NCBI RefSeq assembly: GCF_004959925.1
Contig: NZ_SPUW01000004.1
Location: 62,001-126,000 of the forward strand
DNA from: Pseudooceanicola onchidii
Lineage (GTDB): Bacteria > Pseudomonadota > Alphaproteobacteria > Rhodobacterales > Rhodobacteraceae
Reading direction: 5' to 3'
DNA length: 64,000 nucleotides
The position numbers and the translations under genes are program-made. Below, piece after piece: positions 1-9,066 of this stretch. How positions within the stretch are numbered: the stretch's first letter is position 1; each line of letters begins with the position of its first letter. The notes below the pieces were generated by a model. That model was not told the origin of the DNA. It worked only from the letters and a program-made list of their open reading frames with translations, and did not search any database.

Positions 1-2238
1 AGCATCGTGCGCGATCCGCCGTTTTCGAACATCGACCTGCTGTCGTGCCGCAACCTTCTGATCTATTTCGGAGATCAGCTGCAGAAGGCGGCGATGCCGA
101 TCTTTCACTATGCGATCAAGCCGGGGGGCATCCTGTTTCTGGGCCCCTCGGAAACCGTGGGCCGGTTCGATCATGCCTTCCAGGCGATCGACCAGTCCGC
201 GCGCGTCTTCCGCCGCAACGACAGCCGGCCGGAATACCCCCTGCACCTGCGCCATCAGGAACCCACGGCCACGACCAACCGGCGTCGGCCGCAGCACGAC
301 GAAGAACCCTCGAAGCGGCTGGAATGGGGCGATGGCGGCGCGACCGACCGGATCCTGGCGGCCTATGCCCCCGCAACCCTGCGGGTGACGGCCAGCGGCG
401 AGATCCTGAAATCCACCGGTCGGCTGGGCAAGTACCTGGATTACAGCATTGGTGGGGATTCGAACCGGTTCGCACCCTCGATCGCGCGTCCCGGCGTGCG
501 CGAGGCGATCTCGGCCATCATCCGGCAGGTCAGCCGGAACAAGAAACGCACCATATCGCGCGATCTGACCGCGCAGTCCGAATTCGGCACGCAGGACTTC
601 GACCTGATCGGAGAGCCGCTGCCGGACGGGTCCTTCCTTCTGGTCTTCCGTGAAAGCGACCGCTTCACCTTCGGCGATGACGAGGATTTCGAATCCGTCC
701 TGCCGATGGACAGCCATGTCCAAAGCCTTGAGGACGAGCTGCGGTCGACCCGCGTCCGCCTGCACACCACCGTCGAGGAACTCGAGACCGCGAACGAAGA
801 GCTGAAAAGCTCGAACGAAGAAATGATGTCGATGAACGAGGAGCTCCAGTCCACGAACGAGGAGCTTTCGACGGTCAACGACGAGTTGAAGGGCAAGGTT
901 GACGAGCTTTCGGTCGCCAATTCGGACCTGTCGAACTTCTTTGCCTCGACCGCGCTGCCGCTGGTCGTCGTGGATGCCGACATGGCGATCCGCAACTACA
1001 CGGTCGCGATCCAAAGCATCTATCCCTTCCGCAATTCCGACCGGGGCCGCCCGCTGACCGAGGTGACAAGCGCCCTGCGGCAGGACTCCGAGATGCTGGA
1101 GGCCACCCGCGAGGTGATGCGCGACGGCGAGGTCCGGCACCTGCGGGTCTGGGACCGCAACGATGAACGCATCTGGTCGCTGGTCATCACGCCCTACCGG
1201 TCCCGTGACGGTCAGCTGGACGGCGCGACGCTGGTCTTCTCGGAACTCACCGACGCGGTGCGGCTGGAAGATGCGCTTGAACAGGAAAGCGAACGCCTGC
1301 GCCTTGCCCTCGACGTGTCGAACCTGTCGGTCTGGGAATTCGACCCGGTGGCGGGGACGGTGCGCATCGACCCGACCGGCGCGGTCATTCTGGGCCTTGC
1401 GACCGAACATCCGTCGGCCGAGGACTTCTACGACTGCGTCCACGACGATGACCGCGACCGCGTGAAGCAGGCTTTCCGTGCCGCATCGGGCGACGGCGAC
1501 CAGATCGATGTGACGTTCCGCACCAGGTCGGACGATGCGACTTCTCGGTTCTGCCAGATCGTCGGCCAGCGCATGCACAGCCGGAAATCCGCCCGCGTCC
1601 TTGGCGTCGTCTTCGACGTTACGCGCGAACAGGAAGACCGCGACGTGCGCGAACTGATGCTGCGCGAGATGAACCATCGCGTGAAGAACATGTTCGCGAT
1701 CATTTCGGGCATGCTGCGGATCGTCGGTCGTTCAGCCAATTCGGTCGCGGATCTGGTCGAGGCGATGCAGCTGCGCATCACCGCGCTGGCCCGGTCGCAC
1801 GACATGACGCAACGCGCCCCCGCCGGCGAGGCGCTGACCCTGGCGGATGTCGTCGCGGCGTCGGTCGAACCCTACGACGCGCATTCCGAGATCAGTATCG
1901 ACGGCCCCGAGGTCGCGGTGGACGTCAGCGAACTGACCGCGCTGTCGCTGCTGTTGCATGAATGGGCCACCAACGCGGCCAAATACGGTGCACTTGGCGC
2001 ACGGGACGGGCGCCTTGCGGTGACCTGGGCGAAGAACGAGTCCAAGGGCATCACATTGACGTGGAACGAAGTGATGGCCCAGGACGTTGTCCGATCGGAA
2101 GAAAAAGCCGGCTTCGGGTCGACGCTTGTCCAGTTGTCCGCGATGCAACTGGATGGACGCCTCGAGACGACGATCGACGCGAACACTCGAAGGATGACCC
2201 TGGAATATGTCCCCAACTCCGAAGGATCCCGCACCTAG
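1..2238 (+). CDS. CheR methyltransferase / PAS / HWE histidine kinase fusion, 5' truncated by window edge
   Basis: The frame is open from base 1 and starts inside a CheR methyltransferase C-terminus (P-F-S-N-I-D then S-C-R-N-L-L-I-Y at codons 7-22), so the gene begins upstream. A long coiled coil rich in N-E-E-L repeats (codons ~240-303) connects to two PAS-like regions (~310-420 and ~425-545). The kinase part follows: H-box R-E-M-N-H-R-V-K-N with candidate phospho-His at codon 559, N-box H-E-W-A-T-N-A-A-K-Y, and a W-N-E motif typical of HWE kinases. Known relatives are CheB/CheR-PAS-kinase fusions acting in signalling; a CheB part could lie upstream but is not visible. It overlaps the next gene by 32 bases, which suggests a two-component pair. 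The stimulus cannot be read from sequence. Confidence 0.9.
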   Translation, partial: SIVRDPPFSNIDLLSCRNLLIYFGDQLQKAAMPIFHYAIKPGGILFLGPSETVGRFDHAFQAIDQSARVFRRNDSRPEYPLHLRHQEPTATTNRRRPQHDEEPSKRLEWGDGGATDRILAAYAPATLRVTASGEILKSTGRLGKYLDYSIGGDSNRFAPSIARPGVREAISAIIRQVSRNKKRTISRDLTAQSEFGTQDFDLIGEPLPDGSFLLVFRESDRFTFGDDEDFESVLPMDSHVQSLEDELRSTRVRLHTTVEELETANEELKSSNEEMMSMNEELQSTNEELSTVNDELKGKVDELSVANSDLSNFFASTALPLVVVDADMAIRNYTVAIQSIYPFRNSDRGRPLTEVTSALRQDSEMLEATREVMRDGEVRHLRVWDRNDERIWSLVITPYRSRDGQLDGATLVFSELTDAVRLEDALEQESERLRLALDVSNLSVWEFDPVAGTVRIDPTGAVILGLATEHPSAEDFYDCVHDDDRDRVKQAFRAASGDGDQIDVTFRTRSDDATSRFCQIVGQRMHSRKSARVLGVVFDVTREQEDRDVRELMLREMNHRVKNMFAIISGMLRIVGRSANSVADLVEAMQLRITALARSHDMTQRAPAGEALTLADVVAASVEPYDAHSEISIDGPEVAVDVSELTALSLLLHEWATNAAKYGALGARDGRLAVTWAKNESKGITLTWNEVMAQDVVRSEEKAGFGSTLVQLSAMQLDGRLETTIDANTRRMTLEYVPNSEGSRT

Positions 2239-2584
2239 ACAGACGGTTCTGCTGTGCGAGGATGAGCCGATTGTCGCGCTGGATCTGAAGTTCATGCTCG
2301 AAGACATGGGCTTCGATGTCGTCGGACCCTTCGCCGACGTGAAATCCGCCAAGCATTCCCTCGACGTCGGCGTGCCGGACATCGCGGTGCTGGACGTGAA
2401 CCTTCGCGATGGCCAGGTCTTCCCCCTTGCCGACGTGCTGATGCAGCAGGGCGTGCCACTGATCTTCCACTCGGGCCACGTCGACGACCGGGAGATCTCG
2501 CGCCGCTATCCGGGGGCGGAAACCTGCATGAAACCGGTCAATCCCGCCAAGCTGAAAGGCGCGCTGACGATGTCGGCCCCGTGA
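2207..2584 (+). CDS. Single-domain response regulator (receiver only)
   Basis: The 125-residue product is a bare receiver domain: acidic pair E18-D19, phospho-acceptor D63 in A-V-L-D-V-N, switch residue S89 and conserved K109 before P110. There is no output domain. The start lies inside the 3' end of the HWE kinase gene, so the two are translationally coupled and this is its probable phosphorylation partner, acting through protein contacts rather than DNA binding. Stand-alone receivers next to HWE kinases are common in alphaproteobacterial general stress or motility signalling, but no anti-sigma or sigma gene is present to support a specific role. The gene ends 48 bases before the convergent iclR-type gene. 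Confidence 0.9.
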   Translation: MSPTPKDPAPRQTVLLCEDEPIVALDLKFMLEDMGFDVVGPFADVKSAKHSLDVGVPDIAVLDVNLRDGQVFPLADVLMQQGVPLIFHSGHVDDREISRRYPGAETCMKPVNPAKLKGALTMSAP

Positions 2585-2632
2585 TCGGGACGTAGGGCAG
2601 GTGTCTGGTCTGCGTGACGCCTGGGCCCGCGA

Positions 2633-3490
2633 TCAGGCCCGTTGTTTGGCGAAAGAGGGCGCGCGGAACACGCCCATCATCCGGATGGAATTGGCCGCCT
2701 CGGCCATGCGCGGACCCAGGTCATTCTCGATCACGTCCTCGCGCGCCCGGAAACGCGGCAACCCGCAGCTGAGCGCCACGTAAAGCCCGTCTTCGGTTTG
2801 GCCAAGCGGGGTCGACAGTGCAACGATATTTGGCCGCCATTCGCCGTAAGCCACGCAGAACCCTTCCTCGCGGCAGCGCTGTATGGCTGCGAATGTGGGC
2901 TCTGCGTACTTGTCGAAATCTTCGGGAAAGCGCATGCGGAGTTCGGCCAGCTTGTCGTTGAGCTCCTGGCCCTCGAGCAGCGCAAGCAAAGACCTGCCGC
3001 TGGCCGAGCGCAGCAGCGGGCCGGTGATGCCGGGTTCGGGGATGTGCGGGAAAGAGGCCGGATCGCCGACCGGCTGGACTTGGACGAACCTGTCATCCGA
3101 CATCACGCAGAGCGAGACGTTGCCATTGCTCATCTCTGCGATTTCTCGCATCGGCGGGATCAGGCGGTGCCGCCAGCGCGTGGCGGCCAGAACGGGGTAG
3201 GCCAGCGACAGGATCTGCGGGGCCAGCCGGAACAGGCCCTTAGGATCGCGCCGCAGATAGCCCATGTGCACCAGCGTCTTGCACAGCCTGGACACGGTCG
3301 CCCGGTTCAGGCCCAGGCGGCGCGCGATTTCCGAATTTGACAGACGATCCTCGGTGTCACTGTAAAGCCCGAGGATCTCGAGCCCGCGCATCAGCGTGGA
3401 TGACAGGGCCTGGTCGGTCGACGTATCGATGGTCAGGTCACACTGCCCGTCATCGGCCCACTGGCTGAGGATAGTCTTGCCGTCTTTCAA
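2633..3490 (-). CDS. IclR-family transcriptional regulator (TTG start)
   Basis: The product has an N-terminal winged helix-turn-helix (about residues 25-85, with S-N-S-E-I-A-R-R-L-G-L-N-R-A-T-V-S-R) followed by the IclR effector domain, 285 residues in all. The open frame runs further upstream, but that part overlaps the CoA-transferase gene and is not IclR-like. I place the start at TTG 3490 because it forms a TTGA overlap with the CoA-transferase stop and has AAGGG six bases upstream. It is co-transcribed behind the CoA-transferase and probably controls it and the divergent acyl-CoA dehydrogenase/TRAP operon. Effector unknown; IclR proteins usually sense the pathway substrate. Confidence 0.87.
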   Translation of the reverse strand: MKDGKTILSQWADDGQCDLTIDTSTDQALSSTLMRGLEILGLYSDTEDRLSNSEIARRLGLNRATVSRLCKTLVHMGYLRRDPKGLFRLAPQILSLAYPVLAATRWRHRLIPPMREIAEMSNGNVSLCVMSDDRFVQVQPVGDPASFPHIPEPGITGPLLRSASGRSLLALLEGQELNDKLAELRMRFPEDFDKYAEPTFAAIQRCREEGFCVAYGEWRPNIVALSTPLGQTEDGLYVALSCGLPRFRAREDVIENDLGPRMAEAANSIRMMGVFRAPSFAKQRA

Positions 3491-4701
3491 AGGATGCCCT
3501 TGTCCCTGTAAGCCTCGATCTCCTGATCGCTCAGGTTCAGGACCTGTTTGTAGATGTAATCGTTGTCGGCTCCAATCGCCTTGGCGGCCCATCTGATTTT
3601 TCCCGGCGCGTTGCGGTAGCGCGGCACCAACCCCTGCATGCGGACTTGGCCGAAATCTTCGTCTTCGACCGACACGATGGCCTCGCGTGCCTTGTACTGC
3701 GGGTCTGCGAAGATCTGGTCGATGCCGTAGATGGGCGCGATGGTGCCACCCGTCTTGCGGAAGGCCTCCAGCACTTCGTCCAGCGTGTGCGCAGCGATCC
3801 AGCTGCCAAAGATCTTGTCCAGCTCGGCCACGTTCTTCACCCGTCCGGCGTTCGAGTTGAACCTGGGATCCTCGACCAGCTCGGGTCGGCCGATCGCGGA
3901 GGCGTTGTAGCCGAAGGTGCTGTTGGTCGATCCGGCAAGCGACACGTACCGCTTGTCCGCCGTCATGTAGACATCCGACGGGGCGGAGTAGGTGTTCTTG
4001 TTGCCCACGCGTTCACGTACGTCGCCCAGCTGGTCGTATTCGATGGCGAGGGACTCCAGCAGACGTAACACGGCCTCGGTCATGGCAAGGTCGATCTCCT
4101 CGCCCTCCTGACGGTCGGATCGGACCACGCGGACCAGCGCGGCGCAGATCGCGAAGGCCCCGAAGACAGCGCCGATGGAATCGGCCAGCGGATAGCCGGT
4201 GTGCATCGGCGGGCGGTCCGGATCGCCCGTGATATGGGTCAGGCCGCCCATGGCTTCGAAGATGCGGGCAAAGCCGGACTGCTTGGCCATCGGCCCGTCC
4301 TGGCCGTACCCCGAAACGCGCAGCACGACGAGCCGTGGGTTGGCTTTCCAGAGGGTGTCGATGTCGAAGCCCCACTTGGTCAGCGTGCCGGGGCGGAAGT
4401 TTTCGATCAGCACGTCGACCTCGGAGATCAGGTCGAGGAACAGCTTGCCGCCCTCGGGTGTCCGAAGGTCGAGCGTGCCGTGGCGCTTGCCGCGATTCGT
4501 GACCTTCCACCACAGCGACTTGCCCTCTTTGAACGGGGGGAAACCGCGCAGGCCGTCACCCACGCCGGGGAGTTCGAGCTTGATAACCTCCGCCCCGAAA
4601 TCTGCCAGCAATGACCCGGCCATAGGCCCTGCAATGATGGTCGCGATATCGAGAACTTTCAGCCCGGCCAGGGGGCCGGACCCGGTGTCTGTGGCGGTCA
4701 T
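3487..4701 (-). CDS. Family III CoA-transferase (CaiB/BaiF)
   Basis: This 404-residue protein opens with the family signature G-L-K-V-L-D-I-A-T-I-I-A-G-P (Rossmann-like N-terminus) and carries N-R-G-K-R near residue 70. The catalytic Asp candidate is in G-Y-P-L-A-D. Members move CoA between a donor acyl-CoA, often succinyl-CoA, and a carboxylic acid; the enzyme is cytosolic. Next to an acyl-CoA dehydrogenase and a TAXI-TRAP importer, it probably activates the imported acid. It is divergent from the dehydrogenase operon across a 93-bp gap and overlaps the downstream iclR-type gene by four bases. Substrate identity is not determinable. Confidence 0.92.
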   Translation of the reverse strand: MTATDTGSGPLAGLKVLDIATIIAGPMAGSLLADFGAEVIKLELPGVGDGLRGFPPFKEGKSLWWKVTNRGKRHGTLDLRTPEGGKLFLDLISEVDVLIENFRPGTLTKWGFDIDTLWKANPRLVVLRVSGYGQDGPMAKQSGFARIFEAMGGLTHITGDPDRPPMHTGYPLADSIGAVFGAFAICAALVRVVRSDRQEGEEIDLAMTEAVLRLLESLAIEYDQLGDVRERVGNKNTYSAPSDVYMTADKRYVSLAGSTNSTFGYNASAIGRPELVEDPRFNSNAGRVKNVAELDKIFGSWIAAHTLDEVLEAFRKTGGTIAPIYGIDQIFADPQYKAREAIVSVEDEDFGQVRMQGLVPRYRNAPGKIRWAAKAIGADNDYIYKQVLNLSDQEIEAYRDKGIL

Positions 4702-4794
4702 GGATGCTCCTAATCATGAAACTCGTTTGACATGTGTTACGATATTTGAAACAAGAGGGTCAAGAAGCGCAAATAATGAACCTTGGGAGGGGGT
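4702..4794. promoter_or_regulatory. Divergent promoter/operator region, CoA-transferase versus dehydrogenase operon
   Basis: The only gap between two divergent catabolic units. It holds TGAAAC twice in direct orientation exactly 30 bp apart (4717-4722 and 4747-4752), the first forming an AAAC-TC-GTTT inverted repeat (4719-4728). A TTGACA hexamer at 4727-4732 has no convincing -10 at 16-18 bp. The plus-strand gene has a strong GGGAGG ribosome site just before its ATG. The repeats are candidate binding sites for the IclR regulator encoded at the far end of the minus operon; this is an inference. Confidence 0.4.
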
Positions 4795-6066
4795 ATGCAC
4801 TTCGAACCCACAGACAGATCGCAAGAGATCCTGGCGCAGGTCGCCGCGTTCTTCGACACCGAGATCCTGCCGCGGCATCGCGATTGGGTCGAACAGGTGC
4901 AGCGCGGCGGAGTCGAGGCCGACTTCCTGCCCGCGCTGCGCGCCAAGGCGCGGGCGCAGGGGCTTTGGAACCTGGCGTTGCCCGAGCTGGCAGAGGATGA
5001 ACCGGGGACACGGCTGACCAACCTGGAATTCGCGCCGCTGGCCGAGATCATGGGAAAGCTTCCCTGGGGAAGCCAGGTCTTCAACTGCCAGGCGCCGGAC
5101 GTGCCGAACATGGCGATGCTGCAGGCGCTGGCGACGCCAGGGCAGAAGGCCCGGTGGCTGACGCCCTTGCTGGAGGGCACGACCCGGTCTGCCTTTGCCA
5201 TGACCGAGCCCGACGTGGCCTCTTCGGACGCGTCGAACATCGCGACCCGGATCGAGTTCGTAGGTGACCGTATCCGCGTCACGGGTCGCAAGTGGTTTGC
5301 CACGGGCGGTGCGCACCCCGACTGCTCGTTCCTGATTGTCATGGGCGTCAGCGATCCCGAGGCCGTGCGGACCGAACGTCAAAGCATGGTGATCGTGCCG
5401 ACCGATGCCCCCGGCGTCACCATCACGCGGGAACTGAGCTACCTGGGCTGGGAAGACCACGTCGCCCCGATCGCGCAGATCGACTTCGACGGGGTCGAGG
5501 TGCCGGTCGAAAACCTGCTGGGCGAACGGGGCAGGGGCTTCAAGGGCGCGCAGGTCCGGCTTGGACCGGCCCGCATCCATCACGCCATGCGCTGCATCGG
5601 GCTAGCCGAGATGCTGGTCGAGCTGATGATCGCGCGGGCCCGGGAACGGACGACCTTTGGCAGGTCGGTGATCGATTACGACACCGTGCAGCGCTGGATC
5701 GGCGAGGCGCGGGTCGACATCGACCTGAACCGGCTGGCCGTGCAGCGCTGCGCCTGGCTGCTGGACCAGGGCGGCGACGGGGCCAGCTGGCGTCCGGTGT
5801 CGATGATCAAGGTGTCGGTGCCGAACATGCTGCAAAGGATCGCGGATCACGCGCTTCAGATCTTCGGCGCAATGGGCGGCACGGCAGATGTGCCGATCCA
5901 CCACGCCTTTGCCTATGCCCGCTGGTTCCGCATCGGCGATGGCCCGGACGAGGTGCACCTGCGCCAGATCTTCCGCACCGAACCGCAGCCGGGATGGAGC
6001 ATCGCCGACAGCCCCTATGTCACCGTGCCCGCCGTGGCCCAGCCTGTCAGGAGTGCCGCGGAATGA
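4795..6066 (+). CDS. Acyl-CoA dehydrogenase, ACAD10/11-like
   Basis: A 423-residue FAD-dependent acyl-CoA dehydrogenase. It shows the flavin/substrate motif F-A-M-T-E-P-D-V-A-S-S-D (about residues 132-143) and ends with R-I-G-D-G-P-D-E-V-H, where the usual catalytic-Glu motif Y-E-G-T is replaced and Asp382 occupies that area, as in the ACAD10/11-like subgroup. It would form the alpha,beta double bond of an acyl-CoA. Start chosen at ATG 4795, directly behind GGGAGGGGG; an in-frame TTG at 4783 lies inside that ribosome site. First gene of the operon divergent from the CoA-transferase; its TGA overlaps the permease ATG (ATGA). Confidence 0.9.
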   Translation: MHFEPTDRSQEILAQVAAFFDTEILPRHRDWVEQVQRGGVEADFLPALRAKARAQGLWNLALPELAEDEPGTRLTNLEFAPLAEIMGKLPWGSQVFNCQAPDVPNMAMLQALATPGQKARWLTPLLEGTTRSAFAMTEPDVASSDASNIATRIEFVGDRIRVTGRKWFATGGAHPDCSFLIVMGVSDPEAVRTERQSMVIVPTDAPGVTITRELSYLGWEDHVAPIAQIDFDGVEVPVENLLGERGRGFKGAQVRLGPARIHHAMRCIGLAEMLVELMIARARERTTFGRSVIDYDTVQRWIGEARVDIDLNRLAVQRCAWLLDQGGDGASWRPVSMIKVSVPNMLQRIADHALQIFGAMGGTADVPIHHAFAYARWFRIGDGPDEVHLRQIFRTEPQPGWSIADSPYVTVPAVAQPVRSAAE

Positions 6067-7988
6067 GCACACGGGAGTTCGACCTGCGCAATGTCGGGCT
6101 GTTTCTGGCCGCGCTGATTTCGGTCGCGCTGGCCGGCCAGTCCGTCTGGGTGGCCTATTCGGGGCCCTGGGACATCGCCTTCGGACGCAACATGCTGATC
6201 GGTGCGGCGGTGGTCATCGTGCTGCTGTTGCGGCCCGTCTTCGGGTCGCGCGACGTGTCGGGCCTTTCGAGACTGGCCGGTACGGTTTTCGATGCGGTGC
6301 TGATCGCGGTGGTCGTGGCGGCCTGCGCCCGGTTCACCATTGTCGAGCACCTCAACGAGATCACCTTCTACATCTTCTCCGCATTCGATACATGGCTGGC
6401 GTTCGCCGGGGTCCTTGTGGTGCTGGAAGCCACGCGGCGCCTGTTCGGCCTGCCGATCGTGATCATCGCGGGGCTGATGCTGGTCTACTGCCTGTTCGGG
6501 TCGAACCTTCCGGGGTTCCTGGGCCATGCGGGGGTCGATCTGAACCGCACCATGCAGAACGTGTGGTATGGCTATCAGGGCGTCTTCGGCATGCCGACGG
6601 GCGTGGTGATCCGTGTCGTGTTGGTCTTCGTCGTCTTCGGCGTGATCCTGGAAGGCACCGGGGCCAGCGATGCGCTGATCCGGACCTCGGTCGCGCTGAC
6701 CGGGGGGACGCGCGGCGGGCCTGCGCATTCGGCGGTCGTCGCCTCGGCCCTCTTCGGGTCGATGTCGGGCAGCGTGACGGCCAATGTGGTCGGCTCGGGC
6801 ACATTCACCATTCCGATGATCAAGCGGCGCGGCTTTTCGCCCGCGATGGCGGGCGGCGTCGAGGCCGCGGCATCGACCGGGGGGCAGATCGTGCCACCGG
6901 TGATGGGGGCTGCGGCCTTCCTCATGGCCGACCTGACCGGAGAACTTTACACCACGATCGCGGTGGCCGCGCTGATCCCGGCGCTGTTCTACTACGGGTC
7001 ACTCTTCGCGGCGATTTCCGTCCAAGCGGCGGCATCGGGGATCGAGCCAATCCCGGTCGAGGACCGGGTGAAACTGACCCGTATCGACTATCTGCATGCC
7101 CTGCAGTTCGTCATCCCGATCCTCGCCATCGTGGCCGTGCTGATCATGGGCCGGTCGCCGGCCATGGCCGGCTTTGTCGCGGTGGTGCTGTCGGTCATCC
7201 TGGGCCTCTTCCGCAAGCAGAACCGCGCCAATCCGCGCGTCTACTGGGATGCGCTGGTCAAGGCGGGCAAGGCCTGTGCCTCGATCCTTGTGGCGGTGGC
7301 GTGCATCGGGGTGATCCTGGGCGTGATGAACCTGACGGGGATCGGGCTGACCTTTGCCAGCGTGATCTCATCCTATTCCGAGACCTGGCTTTTCGGATCG
7401 CTGGTGATCACCGCCTTTGCCTGCCTGGTGCTGGGCATGGGCATGCCGACGCTGCCAGCCTACCTGATCATCGTGCTGGTCCTGGGGCCCGTAATGACCA
7501 AGCTGGGCGCGGACATGCTGGCGGTGCACATGTTCGTCTTCTACTTCGGCGTGCTTTCGGCCATCACGCCGCCGGTCGCCATCGGTGCCTTCGCGGCCGC
7601 CCCGATCGCCGAGGCGAACCCGATGAAGACGGCCTTTGTCGCCGTACGGCTGGCGCTGGTTGGCTTCATCATTCCGTTCATCTTCATCTACGAGCCGTCG
7701 CTGCTGCTGATCGGAGAGTTTCACCCGGAAGCCTTCGTCCGGGTCTGCGTCGCGCTGGCCCTGGCCATCTGGCTTCTGAACACCGGGATCGTGGGCTACG
7801 CGGGCACGCGGATCGGCCTGGCGCATCGTGGCCTGCGGATCGCGCTGGCTGGGGGCCTCGTGATCCAGATCGCGACGCTGCAATACGTGCTGATCGTCGC
7901 GGCGCTGGCCCAGCTTCTGCTGCCTGGCCGCAAGCGGGCGGGCACGGCCTCACACACACCTGTCACAGAAACCAAGGGAGGAATTTGA
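6063..7988 (+). CDS. TRAP transporter fused permease (4TM/12TM, DctQM type)
   Basis: A 641-residue polytopic membrane protein: four N-terminal hydrophobic helices replace a separate DctQ subunit and are fused to the large DctM-type permease, with conserved glycine-rich stretches such as G-S-M-S-G-S-V-T-A-N-V and G-M-G-M-P-T-L-P-A-Y. This fused form is the usual partner of TAXI-type binding proteins, and a TAXI gene follows with a one-base overlap (TGATG). It should drive sodium-coupled uptake of an organic acid across the inner membrane. Placement behind the acyl-CoA dehydrogenase and opposite the CoA-transferase suggests the imported acid is their substrate. Confidence 0.95.
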   Translation: MSTREFDLRNVGLFLAALISVALAGQSVWVAYSGPWDIAFGRNMLIGAAVVIVLLLRPVFGSRDVSGLSRLAGTVFDAVLIAVVVAACARFTIVEHLNEITFYIFSAFDTWLAFAGVLVVLEATRRLFGLPIVIIAGLMLVYCLFGSNLPGFLGHAGVDLNRTMQNVWYGYQGVFGMPTGVVIRVVLVFVVFGVILEGTGASDALIRTSVALTGGTRGGPAHSAVVASALFGSMSGSVTANVVGSGTFTIPMIKRRGFSPAMAGGVEAAASTGGQIVPPVMGAAAFLMADLTGELYTTIAVAALIPALFYYGSLFAAISVQAAASGIEPIPVEDRVKLTRIDYLHALQFVIPILAIVAVLIMGRSPAMAGFVAVVLSVILGLFRKQNRANPRVYWDALVKAGKACASILVAVACIGVILGVMNLTGIGLTFASVISSYSETWLFGSLVITAFACLVLGMGMPTLPAYLIIVLVLGPVMTKLGADMLAVHMFVFYFGVLSAITPPVAIGAFAAAPIAEANPMKTAFVAVRLALVGFIIPFIFIYEPSLLLIGEFHPEAFVRVCVALALAIWLLNTGIVGYAGTRIGLAHRGLRIALAGGLVIQIATLQYVLIVAALAQLLLPGRKRAGTASHTPVTETKGGI

Positions 7989-9010
7989 TGGGACTCATGA
8001 CGTTCAGGAAAAGGGCGCTGGCGCTTGCCGCGGGGATGGCGCTGGTTGCAGGCGGGTCGCAGGCGCAAAGCTTGCGCATGGCGTCGCTTGGTCAGGCATC
8101 GCCGACCACCGTCTTTTCGATCGCGCTGAGCCAGGCGATCAAGAAGGACCACGGGTATTCCACGCAGCTGACCACCGGCGCCGTCGGCACCCGGATGATC
8201 GTCGACGCCTCGAACCAGCAGCTTGACCTGTTCATGACGGCCGTGTCGATCAACGGTTACCTGCGCGACGGCACGCGGATGTATGAAAAGCTGCCGAATG
8301 CGAAAGAGCTGTTCACCAACATCCGGTCCATCGTGAACTATCCGCTTGGCGCCTATCATGGCATCACCTGGGCGGATTCCGGGATCGAGAGCATGGCCGA
8401 CCTGAAGGGCAAGAAGGTCTATATCGGCCCGCCGTCCAGCGCCGGGCGCACCGTCATCAGCCAGGTCATCAAGGGCGTCACCGGCTATGAGGCCGACACC
8501 GATTTCGAACCGGTCAACCTGGACTGGGCTTCGGCGGAACAGGCTTTCCAGGACCGCCAGGTCGACGCCTATTTCGTGCCGACCCCGATCCCGAGCGCCG
8601 AACTTCAGCAGTTGTCCGCAATCGGTCCGTTCCGGGTTCTGGGTATTCCGGATGACAAGCTGGAGGATCCGTCGATAAAGGCGGCCGCCGCGGTTCCGGG
8701 GCGCGAGTTCGATATGCTCGAGCCAGGCACATACAAGAACCTTGTCAACGACACGCCGGTGCGGATGGTCAGTTCGATCGTCGGCCTGGGCACCAACAAG
8801 TGGATGGACGAAGAGGTCATCTACAACGTCACCAAGTCCATCTTCGAGCATCACGACGATTTCGTCGCCGCCGCGAAGTGGATGGAGGTGATCACCCCCG
8901 AGACGGCGCTGAACCAGATGAACGCTCCGCTGCATGTGGGCGCCTACCGCTACTACAAGGAAATCGGCGTCGACGTGCCCGAAGACCTGATCCCGCCCGA
9001 AGCGAAGTGA
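7988..9010 (+). CDS. TAXI-family TRAP solute-binding protein
   Basis: A 340-residue periplasmic binding protein with a Sec signal peptide (basic start K-R-A-L-A-L-A-A-G-M-A-L-V-A-G-G, cleavage near S-Q-A-Q-S at about residue 27). The mature part begins R-M-A-S-L-G-Q-A-S-P-T and shows the TAXI features I-G-P-P-S-S-A-G-R-T and the later D-A-Y-F-V-P-T. Start at ATG 7988 has GGAGG seven bases upstream. It delivers substrate to the fused permease encoded just upstream. A perfect GC-rich hairpin follows the stop codon, as after the other binding-protein genes here. Confidence 0.93.
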   Translation: MGLMTFRKRALALAAGMALVAGGSQAQSLRMASLGQASPTTVFSIALSQAIKKDHGYSTQLTTGAVGTRMIVDASNQQLDLFMTAVSINGYLRDGTRMYEKLPNAKELFTNIRSIVNYPLGAYHGITWADSGIESMADLKGKKVYIGPPSSAGRTVISQVIKGVTGYEADTDFEPVNLDWASAEQAFQDRQVDAYFVPTPIPSAELQQLSAIGPFRVLGIPDDKLEDPSIKAAAAVPGREFDMLEPGTYKNLVNDTPVRMVSSIVGLGTNKWMDEEVIYNVTKSIFEHHDDFVAAAKWMEVITPETALNQMNAPLHVGAYRYYKEIGVDVPEDLIPPEAK

Positions 9011-9020
9011 TGAACCGGGG

Positions 9021-9041
9021 CCCGCGGCGGGGCGCCGCGGG
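9021..9041 (+). terminator. Intercistronic hairpin after the TAXI gene
   Basis: CCCGCGGCG (9021-9029), loop GGG, CGCCGCGGG (9033-9041): a perfect 9-bp stem beginning 10 bases after the TAXI stop codon, with no T-run. It lies between the binding-protein gene and the next dehydrogenase, so it more likely attenuates read-through or protects the 3' end of the upstream message than fully terminates. Confidence 0.6.
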
Positions 9042-9066
9042 TCGTGATCAAGACGAAAGGCCGGCC

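Noticed and set aside
5292-6062. In-frame 5' extension of the TRAP permease gene through the acyl-CoA dehydrogenase gene
   Set aside because: The extension lies in the wrong frame of a clear dehydrogenase gene and has no membrane or TRAP character; the ATG at 6063 forms an ATGA overlap with the upstream stop.
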